This document shows, piece after piece, positions 1-5,459 of a stretch of 5,587 nucleotides of DNA. The notes under the pieces were generated by a model. It worked only from the letters and a program-made list of their open reading frames with translations, searched no databases and had not been told where the DNA came from. The DNA comes from Coprococcus sp. GTDB taxonomy: Bacteria; Bacillota; Clostridia; Lachnospirales; Lachnospiraceae. Numbering within the stretch: the first letter of the stretch is position 1; each line of letters opens with the position of its first letter. Both the position numbers and the translations under genes were made by a program. The DNA lies in assembly GCA_016297495.1 (NCBI GenBank), contig JAEDGN010000103.1:1-5587 (forward strand). The letters are read 5' to 3'.

Positions 1-50
1 GGGCAGTAATGTCCGGAGCTGACTGTTACTAATCGGTCGAGGGCTTGACC
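1..50 (+). rRNA. 23S ribosomal RNA, 3' end (partial)
   Basis: The first 50 bases match the conserved end of bacterial 23S rRNA: a GACTGTTACTAAT segment, then GGTCGAGGGCTTGACC, the usual Clostridia-type terminus. The rest of the gene lies left of the window. The 3' boundary is set at the final GACC by analogy with related 23S genes and may be off by a few bases. The strand follows from reading the conserved end directly on the given strand. It is followed by tRNA genes rather than by a 5S rRNA gene. Confidence 0.9.
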
Positions 51-96
51 TGAGAATTGGTTCTATAAGAATGTGATTTCATTAATGTGCAGTTTT

Positions 97-123
97 GAAG
101 GCGCATGCAGAAATGCGAGCTTC
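97..123 (+). other. Hairpin in the 23S-tRNA spacer
   Basis: GAAG (97-100) pairs with CTTC (120-123), and CGCAT (102-106) pairs with ATGCG (113-117). A small internal bulge separates the two stems and a six-base loop closes the inner one. It lies in the 81-base spacer between the 23S end and tRNA-Asn and has no following T-run, so it does not look like a terminator. A role in processing of the rRNA-tRNA precursor is a guess from position only. Confidence 0.4.
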
Positions 124-131
124 TTCAGTAT

Positions 132-203
132 TCCTCGATAGCTCAATGGTAGAGCACTCGGCTGTTAACCGAGTTGTTGCAGGTTCGAGCCCTGCTCGGG
201 GAG
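132..203 (+). tRNA. tRNA-Asn (anticodon GTT)
   Basis: A full cloverleaf of 72 bases can be folded by eye. The acceptor TCCTCGA pairs with TCGGGGA, with one T-G wobble. The D-arm is GCTC...GAGC. The anticodon stem CTCGG/CCGAG holds loop CTGTTAA with GTT at 164-166. The T-stem GCAGG/CCTGC encloses TTCGAGC. The discriminator base is G203, and the 3' CCA is not encoded, so it must be added after transcription. It probably shares the rRNA transcript, because no promoter is evident between the 23S end and this gene. Confidence 0.96.
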
Positions 204-207
204 CGAT

Positions 208-279
208 GGCCTCGTGGTCAAGCGGTTAAGACACCGCCCTTTCACGGCGGTAACACGGGTTCGAATCCCGTCGAGGTCA
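208..279 (+). tRNA. tRNA-Glu (anticodon TTC)
   Basis: A full cloverleaf of 72 bases is visible. The acceptor GGCCTCG pairs with CGAGGTC, with one G-T wobble. The anticodon stem CCGCC/GGCGG holds loop CTTTCAC with TTC at 241-243. The T-stem ACGGG/CCCGT encloses TTCGAAT. The discriminator is A279 and CCA is not encoded. It begins four bases after tRNA-Asn, so the two are clearly co-transcribed and separated by nucleases. The sequence closely resembles the standard Firmicutes tRNA-Glu. Confidence 0.96.
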
Positions 280-294
280 GTCGGCGAAATATCC

Positions 295-323
295 TTGACG
301 GGTAGTTCCCAGTATGATATAAT
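295..323 (+). promoter_or_regulatory. Strong housekeeping-sigma promoter for tRNA-Cys
   Basis: TTGACG (295-300) and a perfect TATAAT (318-323) are separated by exactly 17 bases, and a TGA directly before the -10 box makes it an extended -10. Transcription should start near 330, about 18 bases before tRNA-Cys. It gives tRNA-Cys its own supply in addition to any read-through from the upstream rRNA-tRNA transcript, since no terminator is seen between tRNA-Glu and this promoter. Confidence 0.85.
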
Positions 324-347
324 ACAATGGTCACAGCAATTGAATAT

Positions 348-419
348 GGCGCAGTAGCCAAGTGGTAAGGCAATGGTCTGCAACACCAGTATCCACCGGT
401 TCAAATCCGGTCTGCGCCT
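348..419 (+). tRNA. tRNA-Cys (anticodon GCA)
   Basis: The acceptor GGCGCAG pairs perfectly with CTGCGCC. The D-arm is GCC...GGC. The anticodon loop is CTGCAAC, with GCA at 380-382. The T-stem ACCGG/CCGGT encloses TTCAAAT. The discriminator is T419 (U in the RNA, the normal cysteine identity base), and CCA is not encoded. The anticodon stem ATGGT/ACCAG has an A-G mismatch at its outer pair (373 with 389), leaving four good pairs. The gene sits between its own promoter and an intrinsic terminator, so it can be a one-gene transcription unit. Confidence 0.95.
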
Positions 420-422
420 CTT

Positions 423-456
423 AAAACCAGGAATTTTAATATTGCTGGTTTTTTTT
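423..456 (+). terminator. Intrinsic terminator of the tRNA cluster
   Basis: AAAACCAG (423-430) pairs with CTGGTTTT (445-452). After one G-G mismatch, AAT (432-434) can pair with ATT (441-443). The T-run spans 449-456 and overlaps the distal stem. It begins three bases after tRNA-Cys and ends transcription from both the tRNA-Cys promoter and the rRNA operon before the regulator gene. Confidence 0.85.
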
Positions 457-506
457 GTAATAAACAAGGTAATCACAGATTATTATTTTATTTGCTGTAA
501 TAAAGC

Positions 507-535
507 TTGCTAAATGATTCTTTTATCTTTATACT
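507..535 (+). promoter_or_regulatory. Promoter of the LysR-type regulator gene
   Basis: TTGCTA (507-512) and TATACT (530-535) are 17 bases apart, each close to the TTGACA/TATAAT consensus. The start of transcription would be near 542, leaving a leader of about 19 bases before the ATG at 561. An upstream in-frame TTG at 507 falls inside the -35 box, so it cannot be the translation start if this promoter is used. Confidence 0.65.
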
Positions 536-560
536 AAGGATAGAAAGTGGGGGAAGGGCA

Positions 561-1433
561 ATGAATTTGACTCAGTTGAATTATTTCAGGGAAGTTGTGC
601 AAAAAGGAAGCTTTACCAAGGCAGCCAATGCGCTCTTTATCAGTCAGTCTACATTGAGCAAGTCAATAAGGGCTCTCGAGGAGGAATTCAAAGTCATACT
701 TATCAACAGGGGTGCGAAGGAGTTTGAGATAACGAAAGAGGGTGATATTCTTTATGAGTATGCAGTAAGAATACTGGATTATTATCAACATCAAACCCAG
801 GAGCTTGCAGAACGCTTGAGTCGGTCCAATAATAGTATTCGTCTGGGAATACCTCCGACAGCAGGCGCCATTTATTTTTATTCCATTGTTCATAAATTTC
901 AAAGGACATATCCGGAAATTGATTTAAGGATTGAGGAAGAAATATCCAGAGAGATTGTTGATAAGGTGGCAAATGGCAAACTGGATGTTGGTGTTATTAT
1001 TGAGCCTTTTGAAGATGGCCGATTTGAGAAGAAAAAAGTATTTACATCGGAGGCAGTTCTTTTGGTATCGAAACAGCACCGGCTTGCGAAAAAGAGAAGC
1101 GTTGATTTTAATGATATCCGGATGGAGAGGATTCTAATGATTAATTCTAATTATATGTATTATGATCTTGTAAAGCAGAAATGCCTGGAAGCCGGGTTTT
1201 TACCGCAATTTGCTTTCGAGAGTTATCAATGGGAGTTTATTTTTGAAATGGTGGCCAATGACCAGGGCGTGACAATTTTGCCAAAACCTCTGATTGATAA
1301 GTTCAATAATGCCAGAGTTCACCAGGTCCATCTGGAAAAGCCGGAATTTGAATGGTCTCTTTCTGTCATCCGGCGCAAAGATAAAACAGTGACAACACCA
1401 ATGCAATGCTTCTGGAATATATGTACACAGTAG
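561..1433 (+). CDS. LysR-family transcriptional regulator
   Basis: This is a 290-residue DNA-binding regulator of normal LysR length. Residues 1-60 form the winged helix-turn-helix, with the typical run MNLTQLNYFREVV, then GSFTKAANALFISQSTLSKS (17-36) as the helix-turn-helix, RALEEEF and the wing near LINRGAKEFEITKEG. A linker helix follows (about 62-90). The effector-binding domain starts at IRLGIPP (93-99) and includes the usual DVGVII (142-147) and GVTILPKPLI (236-245) segments. The ATG at 561 was chosen because it gives the standard N-terminus, follows a purine-rich GGGGGAAGGG site and lies downstream of the predicted promoter. It lies upstream of, and in the same direction as, the hydrolase-permease-CoA-transferase genes and probably controls them in response to their substrate or an intermediate. 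This is inferred from position and from the dyads at 1489-1516 and 1648-1673. The effector is unknown. Confidence 0.93.
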   Translation: MNLTQLNYFREVVQKGSFTKAANALFISQSTLSKSIRALEEEFKVILINRGAKEFEITKEGDILYEYAVRILDYYQHQTQELAERLSRSNNSIRLGIPPTAGAIYFYSIVHKFQRTYPEIDLRIEEEISREIVDKVANGKLDVGVIIEPFEDGRFEKKKVFTSEAVLLVSKQHRLAKKRSVDFNDIRMERILMINSNYMYYDLVKQKCLEAGFLPQFAFESYQWEFIFEMVANDQGVTILPKPLIDKFNNARVHQVHLEKPEFEWSLSVIRRKDKTVTTPMQCFWNICTQ

Positions 1434-1446
1434 TCGATCCTGTATG

Positions 1447-1474
1447 ATTAGGCAGAAGAATGATTCTGCCTGAT
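1447..1474 (+). other. Hairpin downstream of the regulator gene, possible weak terminator
   Basis: AGGCAGAA (1450-1457) and TTCTGCCT (1464-1471) form a perfect 8-base stem with a 6-base loop. It extends three more pairs outward (1447-1449 with 1472-1474) if one T-G wobble is allowed. It begins 14 bases after the regulator stop codon, where a terminator is expected, but the bases after it (GCAGATTCTA) are not a T-run. It may protect the mRNA 3' end or act as a poor terminator, in which case some transcripts would read through into the operon. Confidence 0.5.
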
Positions 1475-1488
1475 ATGCAGATTCTAAT

Positions 1489-1516
1489 TATGAATTCAAT
1501 TCATAGGTAATGAATT
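1489..1516. promoter_or_regulatory. Compound palindrome, candidate LysR binding site (distal)
   Basis: TATGAATTCAATTCATA (1489-1505) is a perfect 17-base palindrome around C1497. Its right arm pairs again with ATGAATT (1510-1516) across a five-base spacer, giving TTCAT-AGGTA-ATGAA. Both dyads contain the T-N11-A pattern typical of LysR-family sites. Three half-sites lie in 27 bases, with the first and third exactly 20 bases apart, on nearly the same face of the helix. It lies about 200-225 bases upstream of the predicted operon start, far for direct activation. Binding is inferred, not shown. Confidence 0.5.
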
Positions 1517-1647
1517 AGTTTCCTGATAAAGTGAAAAAATTCAGTTGTTTTAGTATCTTCAGCCATAATAGAGTGGTCGGAGATATTTTTTTGCTTTTTT
1601 TACAGATGTAGCTTTCAGAACAGATAAAAATTGAGATTATTGAGGCA

Positions 1648-1673
1648 TTTATTTCATGGTTCGATGAAATAAA
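1648..1673. promoter_or_regulatory. Perfect 10-base dyad, candidate activator site (proximal)
   Basis: TTTATTTCAT (1648-1657) and ATGAAATAAA (1664-1673) are perfect inverted repeats around a six-base GGTTCG spacer. Relative to the predicted start near 1714 the dyad covers about -66 to -41, the usual place for a LysR-type activator next to the -35 box. The inner half-site TTCAT/ATGAA is the same as in the distal palindrome. Its spacing gives T-N12-A rather than T-N11-A. As RNA it could also form an A/U-rich hairpin followed by ATTTTT, so a weak terminator for read-through from the regulator is the main alternative. Confidence 0.5.
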
Positions 1674-1678
1674 GCAAT

Positions 1679-1707
1679 TTTTCACATAAATTATTCCCTG
1701 CTATAAT
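1679..1707 (+). promoter_or_regulatory. Operon promoter with extended -10 and weak -35
   Basis: A perfect TATAAT (1702-1707) is preceded by TGC, making an extended -10. Seventeen bases upstream is TTTTCA (1679-1684), only a 4/6 match to the -35 consensus. Transcription would start near 1714, giving a leader of about 54 bases before the hydrolase. A good -10 with a poor -35 and a dyad abutting it fits a promoter that needs an activator such as the upstream LysR protein. Confidence 0.6.
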
Positions 1708-1767
1708 TCAATTACAAGTTTTTCTGATCAGATAAAAATGAAAAAACATTAGGGAGGGGATAAAAAG

Positions 1768-2670
1768 ATGAGTTTTGCCGATTTTGAAATCAAAAGATTT
1801 CAGGCAGCAGACGGAGCTGAAATAAAATACGTAGATGCCGGGAGAGGCAAAGCGATACTGTATATAATGGGATTTGGTAGCAGCATTGAATCTCAGGTGG
1901 CTTTTATTGAAGCCATGAAAGAAAAGGGACGTATTATTGCTTTTGACCAACGTGCATTTGGTATGACTCCGGCTGTTGGTGAATTGGGAATTCACCAGTC
2001 CGCGCGGGATGCAAGGGATCTTCTGGAATATCTTGGACTTGAAAATGTGACCATGTTTGGTTATTCCATGGGTGCTGCTGTTATTTTTTCATATGTAAGA
2101 CAGTTTGGTACTGAACGTTTGTCAAAAGTGATCCTGGGAGACATGTCTCCGAAGCTTATTAATGAAGGAGACTGGAAACTTGGACTCTATCAGGGATGGT
2201 ATACACGTGAAATGTTCGAGAACGATCTTGAAGTGATCCGCACTGACTATAAACGTTTTGCATTGATCGTGGCAGAGGAACTGCTTTTCAGAAATAATCC
2301 TGAAAATATTCGTGATTTTACAGGTACTTCCGATCAAATAAGAGCGAGAATTCTGGCGAAGAGAAATGATCTGATTGCCCAAGTTCTAATTCAGGGTATG
2401 GTGGATATCAGTGAAGAGCATGCCCGGGCCAATTATTATTATTGGGAGACTATGGCTGGTTCAGATTTTCGTGATGTACTTCCAAAGATTGATGTTCAGA
2501 CACTGATTATGTATGCGGATCCCGGATCAGGATACTGTCCGGCGACAGCTGAGTATATGCACAAACAGATTCCGAATGCAGAACTGATGCCAATATATGG
2601 ATGTACACATATGGCAGCAGCTGAGAGCCCAGATCAATGGAGGAGCAGTATTATAAAATTTGCTTATTGA
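1768..2670 (+). CDS. Alpha/beta-hydrolase fold enzyme
   Basis: This 300-residue protein has the plan of the alpha/beta-hydrolase family, which cleaves esters, lactones, amides or C-C bonds. The nucleophile elbow is GYSMG (98-102), with Ser100 as nucleophile. The likely acid is Asp251 in LIMYADPGS, and the likely histidine is His281 in GCTHMAAAESPDQW. IMGFGSS (33-39) stands where the oxyanion-hole HG motif usually is, and FDQRAFGMT (59-67) matches the usual D-x-R-G-x-G-x-S/T strand end with Ala in place of the first Gly. A cap region of about 100 residues (130-230), with a YYYW run, probably sets specificity. There is no signal peptide, so it is cytoplasmic. The ATG follows AGGGAGGGG at ideal spacing. 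As first gene of the operon it may release the hydroxy acid from an ester or oligomer, or hydrolyse a pathway thioester. The substrate cannot be read from sequence. Confidence 0.9.
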   Translation: MSFADFEIKRFQAADGAEIKYVDAGRGKAILYIMGFGSSIESQVAFIEAMKEKGRIIAFDQRAFGMTPAVGELGIHQSARDARDLLEYLGLENVTMFGYSMGAAVIFSYVRQFGTERLSKVILGDMSPKLINEGDWKLGLYQGWYTREMFENDLEVIRTDYKRFALIVAEELLFRNNPENIRDFTGTSDQIRARILAKRNDLIAQVLIQGMVDISEEHARANYYYWETMAGSDFRDVLPKIDVQTLIMYADPGSGYCPATAEYMHKQIPNAELMPIYGCTHMAAAESPDQWRSSIIKFAY

Positions 2671-2724
2671 TAGACATATTGACTTTTATTCAAAAGATAA
2701 AAATCTGAAAGGATGGATTATTAA

Positions 2725-4047
2725 ATGGAAGCTATTGGTGTTATTGGCATGATTGTGGCGATCGTTGCCCTTGTTTATTTAACATTTAAAGGTTTGAATG
2801 GTTTTGTTGCCTCTCTTGTGGCAACCGTTATCATTATTGTTACCAGCGGATTGCCTTTCTGGGAGACGATGGTTAAGACCTATGCAGGGTCTCTGGGAAA
2901 TATATTTGCTTCGTATTTGTTTATGTTCTGCGTAGCTTCTGCTTACAGTGAGCTGATGAAGCAGAGCGGCGCTGCAGAATCGATTGCAAATTTCTTCTTT
3001 AATATTTTTGGAGTAAAGGCCTCCTGTGCTGCGACAGTAATTATTTCCTTCCTGCTGGCATACAGCGGAATCAACGCATTTATTATCATTTTTGCCATTT
3101 ATCCTGTTGCAGTACCGATGTTCCGTAAGGCCAATATTTCGAAAAATCTGATGCCGGCCATATTCCTGTATGGTTCTGTTGTTCTGAATGTCGTTACACC
3201 GGGTTCTCCTTCAATGTTGTGTATCGCATTGTCTGAGAAGCTTGGTACAAGCACCTTCAGTGCTCCGATTATGGCAGGAATTATCCTTGTCCTGGCGTTT
3301 GCCATTGGTATCATTTATTTTTCATGGTCGGCAAAAGCACTGCGTAATAAGGGCGAAGCTTTTGTTGCTTCTGAAAGTGATGCAGCTTTGATTGCAGGCA
3401 GTACATCCGGTAAGGAACTCCCTCCATTTTATCTGGCTATTCTTCCCTATGTTGCCATTATTGTGCTGAAGCTTATCCTTGCTAACAGTATGAGTTCTTC
3501 TGACAGTGTCTGCACGTCTATTCTGGCTGGTACAGTTGTTTTGATTATTACAAACTATAAATATTTAAAGGGACATATTGTTAAAGACTTTACGTCAGGA
3601 TGGCTTTCCAGTATCAATGCATTGTTGCTGACAGCTGCTTTGATGGGATTTGCTTCTGTCGTCAATATTTCTGTTGGATTCCAGTATTTCATTGATTTTG
3701 CCATGGCTATGGCTGACAAGATGAACCCTTATCTCTCTGCCGTTGTATGTATTAATGTGTTCTCTGGCGTTACAGGTGCTTCACTCAGCGGTACACAGAT
3801 ATTCTGCAGTACGCTGATGGATCAGTTTGTTGCCCTTGGTGTGAATACAGAGGCATTATACAAGATTCTTTCTGTTGCTTCCATGGGTCTTGATACACTG
3901 CCGCATTGTCCTACATTTGTCATGATGGCTGCTGTATGTGGTGTTACAACAAAAGCATCTTACAAGCATGTATTGGCAATGACTGTTATTACACCGATTG
4001 TACTTGCACTGATCGGTGTGGTTCTGGCAACGATGGGAATTGTTTAA
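2725..4047 (+). CDS. GntP-family carboxylate permease
   Basis: This 440-residue inner-membrane protein is made almost entirely of hydrophobic segments, roughly ten to twelve, for example 5-20, 25-42, 57-75, 100-130, 145-160, 180-200, 235-253, 263-277, 297-315, 335-360, 385-405 and 418-438. The segment MGLDTLPHCP (387-396) matches the conserved [S/G]LDTLPH motif of GntP/COG2610 symporters, and VTPGSPS (157-163) and the glycine-rich SGVTGASLSG (347-356) fit re-entrant substrate-binding loops. Length is normal for the family. GntP members import gluconate and other hydroxy-carboxylates, including 3-hydroxybutyrate in bacteria where this is annotated. The next-door CoA-transferase favours a short hydroxy acid here rather than a sugar acid, as no kinase or dehydratase for sugar acids is present. 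The start is set by AAAGGA (2708-2713). The 54-base gap after the hydrolase has no clear terminator. The exact substrate is inferred. Confidence 0.87.
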   Translation: MEAIGVIGMIVAIVALVYLTFKGLNGFVASLVATVIIIVTSGLPFWETMVKTYAGSLGNIFASYLFMFCVASAYSELMKQSGAAESIANFFFNIFGVKASCAATVIISFLLAYSGINAFIIIFAIYPVAVPMFRKANISKNLMPAIFLYGSVVLNVVTPGSPSMLCIALSEKLGTSTFSAPIMAGIILVLAFAIGIIYFSWSAKALRNKGEAFVASESDAALIAGSTSGKELPPFYLAILPYVAIIVLKLILANSMSSSDSVCTSILAGTVVLIITNYKYLKGHIVKDFTSGWLSSINALLLTAALMGFASVVNISVGFQYFIDFAMAMADKMNPYLSAVVCINVFSGVTGASLSGTQIFCSTLMDQFVALGVNTEALYKILSVASMGLDTLPHCPTFVMMAAVCGVTTKASYKHVLAMTVITPIVLALIGVVLATMGIV

Positions 4048-4060
4048 GTTATCGGATCGT

Positions 4061-4075
4061 GTGTCTGGAGGACAC
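4061..4075 (+). other. Small hairpin between permease and CoA-transferase genes
   Basis: GTGTC (4061-4065) and GACAC (4071-4075) pair perfectly around a TGGAG loop, 13 bases after the permease stop. There is no T-run, so it is not an intrinsic terminator. It could mark an mRNA processing or stability point within the operon. The stem is only five pairs, so chance is a real possibility. Confidence 0.25.
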
Positions 4076-4110
4076 CTGTACATAATGAATTTAAATTGAT
4101 GAGGAGATAG

Positions 4111-5448
4111 ATGATGACTGAGTTTGAAAGAATATATAAAGAGAAGCTTATGACTGCAGAGCAGGCTCTGGAACTGATCAGGGATAATGACTATATGTTT
4201 TCGGCACAGGCAGCCGGTGAGCCGGCAGCGATTTTGTCTAAGTTGCAGCATCTGAAAGAAACAGGTGTAAAAAATACAACTTTAAATACATGTCTGCCAT
4301 TGCAGTATTATGATGCATTTAAGGATCCGGAAATGAAGGGGGTTATGTCCCATAATGGATGGTTTTTCAGTGCAGGATTGCGGGATGCCCACAAGCACAG
4401 GATGGTGAGTGCAATTCCTCAGAGTTCTACATCTATTCTGAGAAAAGTATTGAGCAGACTGGCTTGTGAAAAGAGAAGGCCCGTTGTTCTGGCAACAGTT
4501 TCTCCAATGGACGAGCGAGGGTACATGACATTATCGATCAGTGCCATTTATGAAAGGGATCTGATTAATGCCGGTGCACTTACGATCGTTGAAGTAAACC
4601 CGAATTTTCCGAGAACATTTGGAGATACGCTGGTACATGTTTCTGAGGTGGATGCAATTGTCGAATCTGATCGTCCGATTCCTGCCAGCAAACTGGCACC
4701 ATATACAGAGGTGGATGCAGCCATTGGAAAATATGTGGCTTCTCTGGTGGAGGATGGTTCTACGATTCAGCTGGGAATTGGTAATATACCAAATGCAGTA
4801 GCGGCTGAATTGAAGAATAAAAAACATCTGGGAATCCATACGGAGATGTTCACAGAGACAATGGTTGATCTGATAGAGTGTGGTGCGGTTGATAATTCCT
4901 GTAAAGGTTTGTATAACGGATATTCAGTCTGCTCTTTTACTATGGGAAGTCAGCGTTTATATGATTTTGTTCATAATAATCCGTCCGTTTTATTTAAGTC
5001 ATGTACCTTTACCAATGATCCGTATACGATTGGTAAAAATAATAAATTTGTATCTATTAATGCGACTCTGGAAATTGATCTGACAGGCCAGTGTGCCTCC
5101 GAGACAGTTGGATATCATCAGTGGTCAGGAACAGGCGGCCAGTCTGAAACAGTACAGGGCTCACAGATGTCACCGGGAGGTAAATCCATCATTGCAATGC
5201 ATTCTACTTACAGCACTGTGGATGATAATGGAAATGAAGTCCTCCATTCAAAGATTGTGCCGTTCCTTCATGAAGGGGCAGCTGTTACAACCTCAAGAAA
5301 TGATGTGGATTATGTGGTAACAGAATATGGTATTGCATGGCTGCGCGGACTGAATGTCGCAGAAAGAGCGGAAGCACTGATTCGTATTGCACATCCGGAT
5401 TTCAGGGATGAGCTGCGGAAAAAAGCTGAAATGTATGAGATTTGGTAG
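4111..5448 (+). CDS. Acetyl-CoA hydrolase/transferase-family CoA-transferase (4-hydroxybutyrate/butyrate type)
   Basis: This 445-residue cytoplasmic enzyme moves CoA from a donor such as acetyl-CoA or butyryl-CoA to a free carboxylic acid. The N-terminal half has the family segments ATVSPMDERGYMTLS (128-142) and EVNPNFPRTFGDT (161-173). The C-terminal half has QLGIGNIPNAV (220-230) and GIHTEMF (241-247), where Glu245 is the expected catalytic glutamate that forms the glutamyl-CoA thioester. GTGGQ (340-344) is the CoA-binding glycine motif, and VTEYGIAWLRG (403-413) is the conserved C-terminal signature. Length is normal. After GGQ this protein has SETVQG, where 4-hydroxybutyrate CoA-transferases commonly have a DF-containing stretch. 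Two ATGs are in tandem (4111 and 4114). GAGGAG at 4101-4106 is 4 bases from the first and 7 from the second, so 4114 may be the real start. Family membership is secure; the acceptor acid is not. A 3- or 4-hydroxy acid is inferred from the neighbours. Confidence 0.92.
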   Translation: MMTEFERIYKEKLMTAEQALELIRDNDYMFSAQAAGEPAAILSKLQHLKETGVKNTTLNTCLPLQYYDAFKDPEMKGVMSHNGWFFSAGLRDAHKHRMVSAIPQSSTSILRKVLSRLACEKRRPVVLATVSPMDERGYMTLSISAIYERDLINAGALTIVEVNPNFPRTFGDTLVHVSEVDAIVESDRPIPASKLAPYTEVDAAIGKYVASLVEDGSTIQLGIGNIPNAVAAELKNKKHLGIHTEMFTETMVDLIECGAVDNSCKGLYNGYSVCSFTMGSQRLYDFVHNNPSVLFKSCTFTNDPYTIGKNNKFVSINATLEIDLTGQCASETVGYHQWSGTGGQSETVQGSQMSPGGKSIIAMHSTYSTVDDNGNEVLHSKIVPFLHEGAAVTTSRNDVDYVVTEYGIAWLRGLNVAERAEALIRIAHPDFRDELRKKAEMYEIW

Positions 5449-5459
5449 GAGGTAAAGGG

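Larger units (their letters stand above)
1434..1767 (+). other. 334-base regulatory intergenic region
   Basis: No convincing coding sequence is present on either strand. In order it holds a hairpin after the regulator (1447-1474), a compound palindrome (1489-1516), an A/T-rich stretch with two T-runs near 1587-1601 and no hairpin to make them a terminator, a second dyad (1648-1673), an extended -10 promoter (1679-1707), and an untranslated leader of about 54 bases ending in AGGGAGGGG (1751-1759), a strong ribosome-binding site eight bases before the hydrolase ATG. Confidence 0.7.

Noticed and set aside
45..69. Possible promoter TTGACC with TATAAG before tRNA-Asn
   Set aside because: The spacing is only 13 bases, too short, and the TTGACC is the conserved 23S 3' end.
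165..476. 103-residue open frame on the minus strand
   Set aside because: It runs antisense through three tRNA genes, a promoter and a terminator, and its protein resembles nothing; the RNA genes fully explain the sequence.
507..560. N-terminal extension of the LysR regulator from a TTG at 507
   Set aside because: The added 18 residues precede the standard LysR start, the TTG lies inside the predicted -35 box, and the ribosome-binding site fits the ATG at 561.
348..1434. Integration of the regulator-operon block at the tRNA-Cys 3' end
   Set aside because: No repeat of the tRNA 3' end, integrase or abrupt composition change was seen in the window.
1585..1602. T-runs as an intrinsic terminator of the regulator
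   Set aside because: No stable GC-containing hairpin directly precedes the T-runs on the + strand.
2679..2707. Possible internal promoter (TTGACT) before the permease
   Set aside because: No acceptable -10 box lies 16-18 bases downstream; the best six-mers there match poorly.
4085..4099. Tiny four-codon leader reading frame (ATG to TGA) after GGAGG before the CoA-transferase
   Set aside because: The spacing from GGAGG is about 13 bases, the peptide has no attenuator-like codons, and such a short frame is expected by chance.
3856..4251. 131-residue Cys/His-rich open frame on the minus strand
   Set aside because: It is antisense across the end of the permease and the start of the CoA-transferase, both clearly real. 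The Cys and His richness comes from reading their codons backwards and shows no ordered metal-binding spacing.
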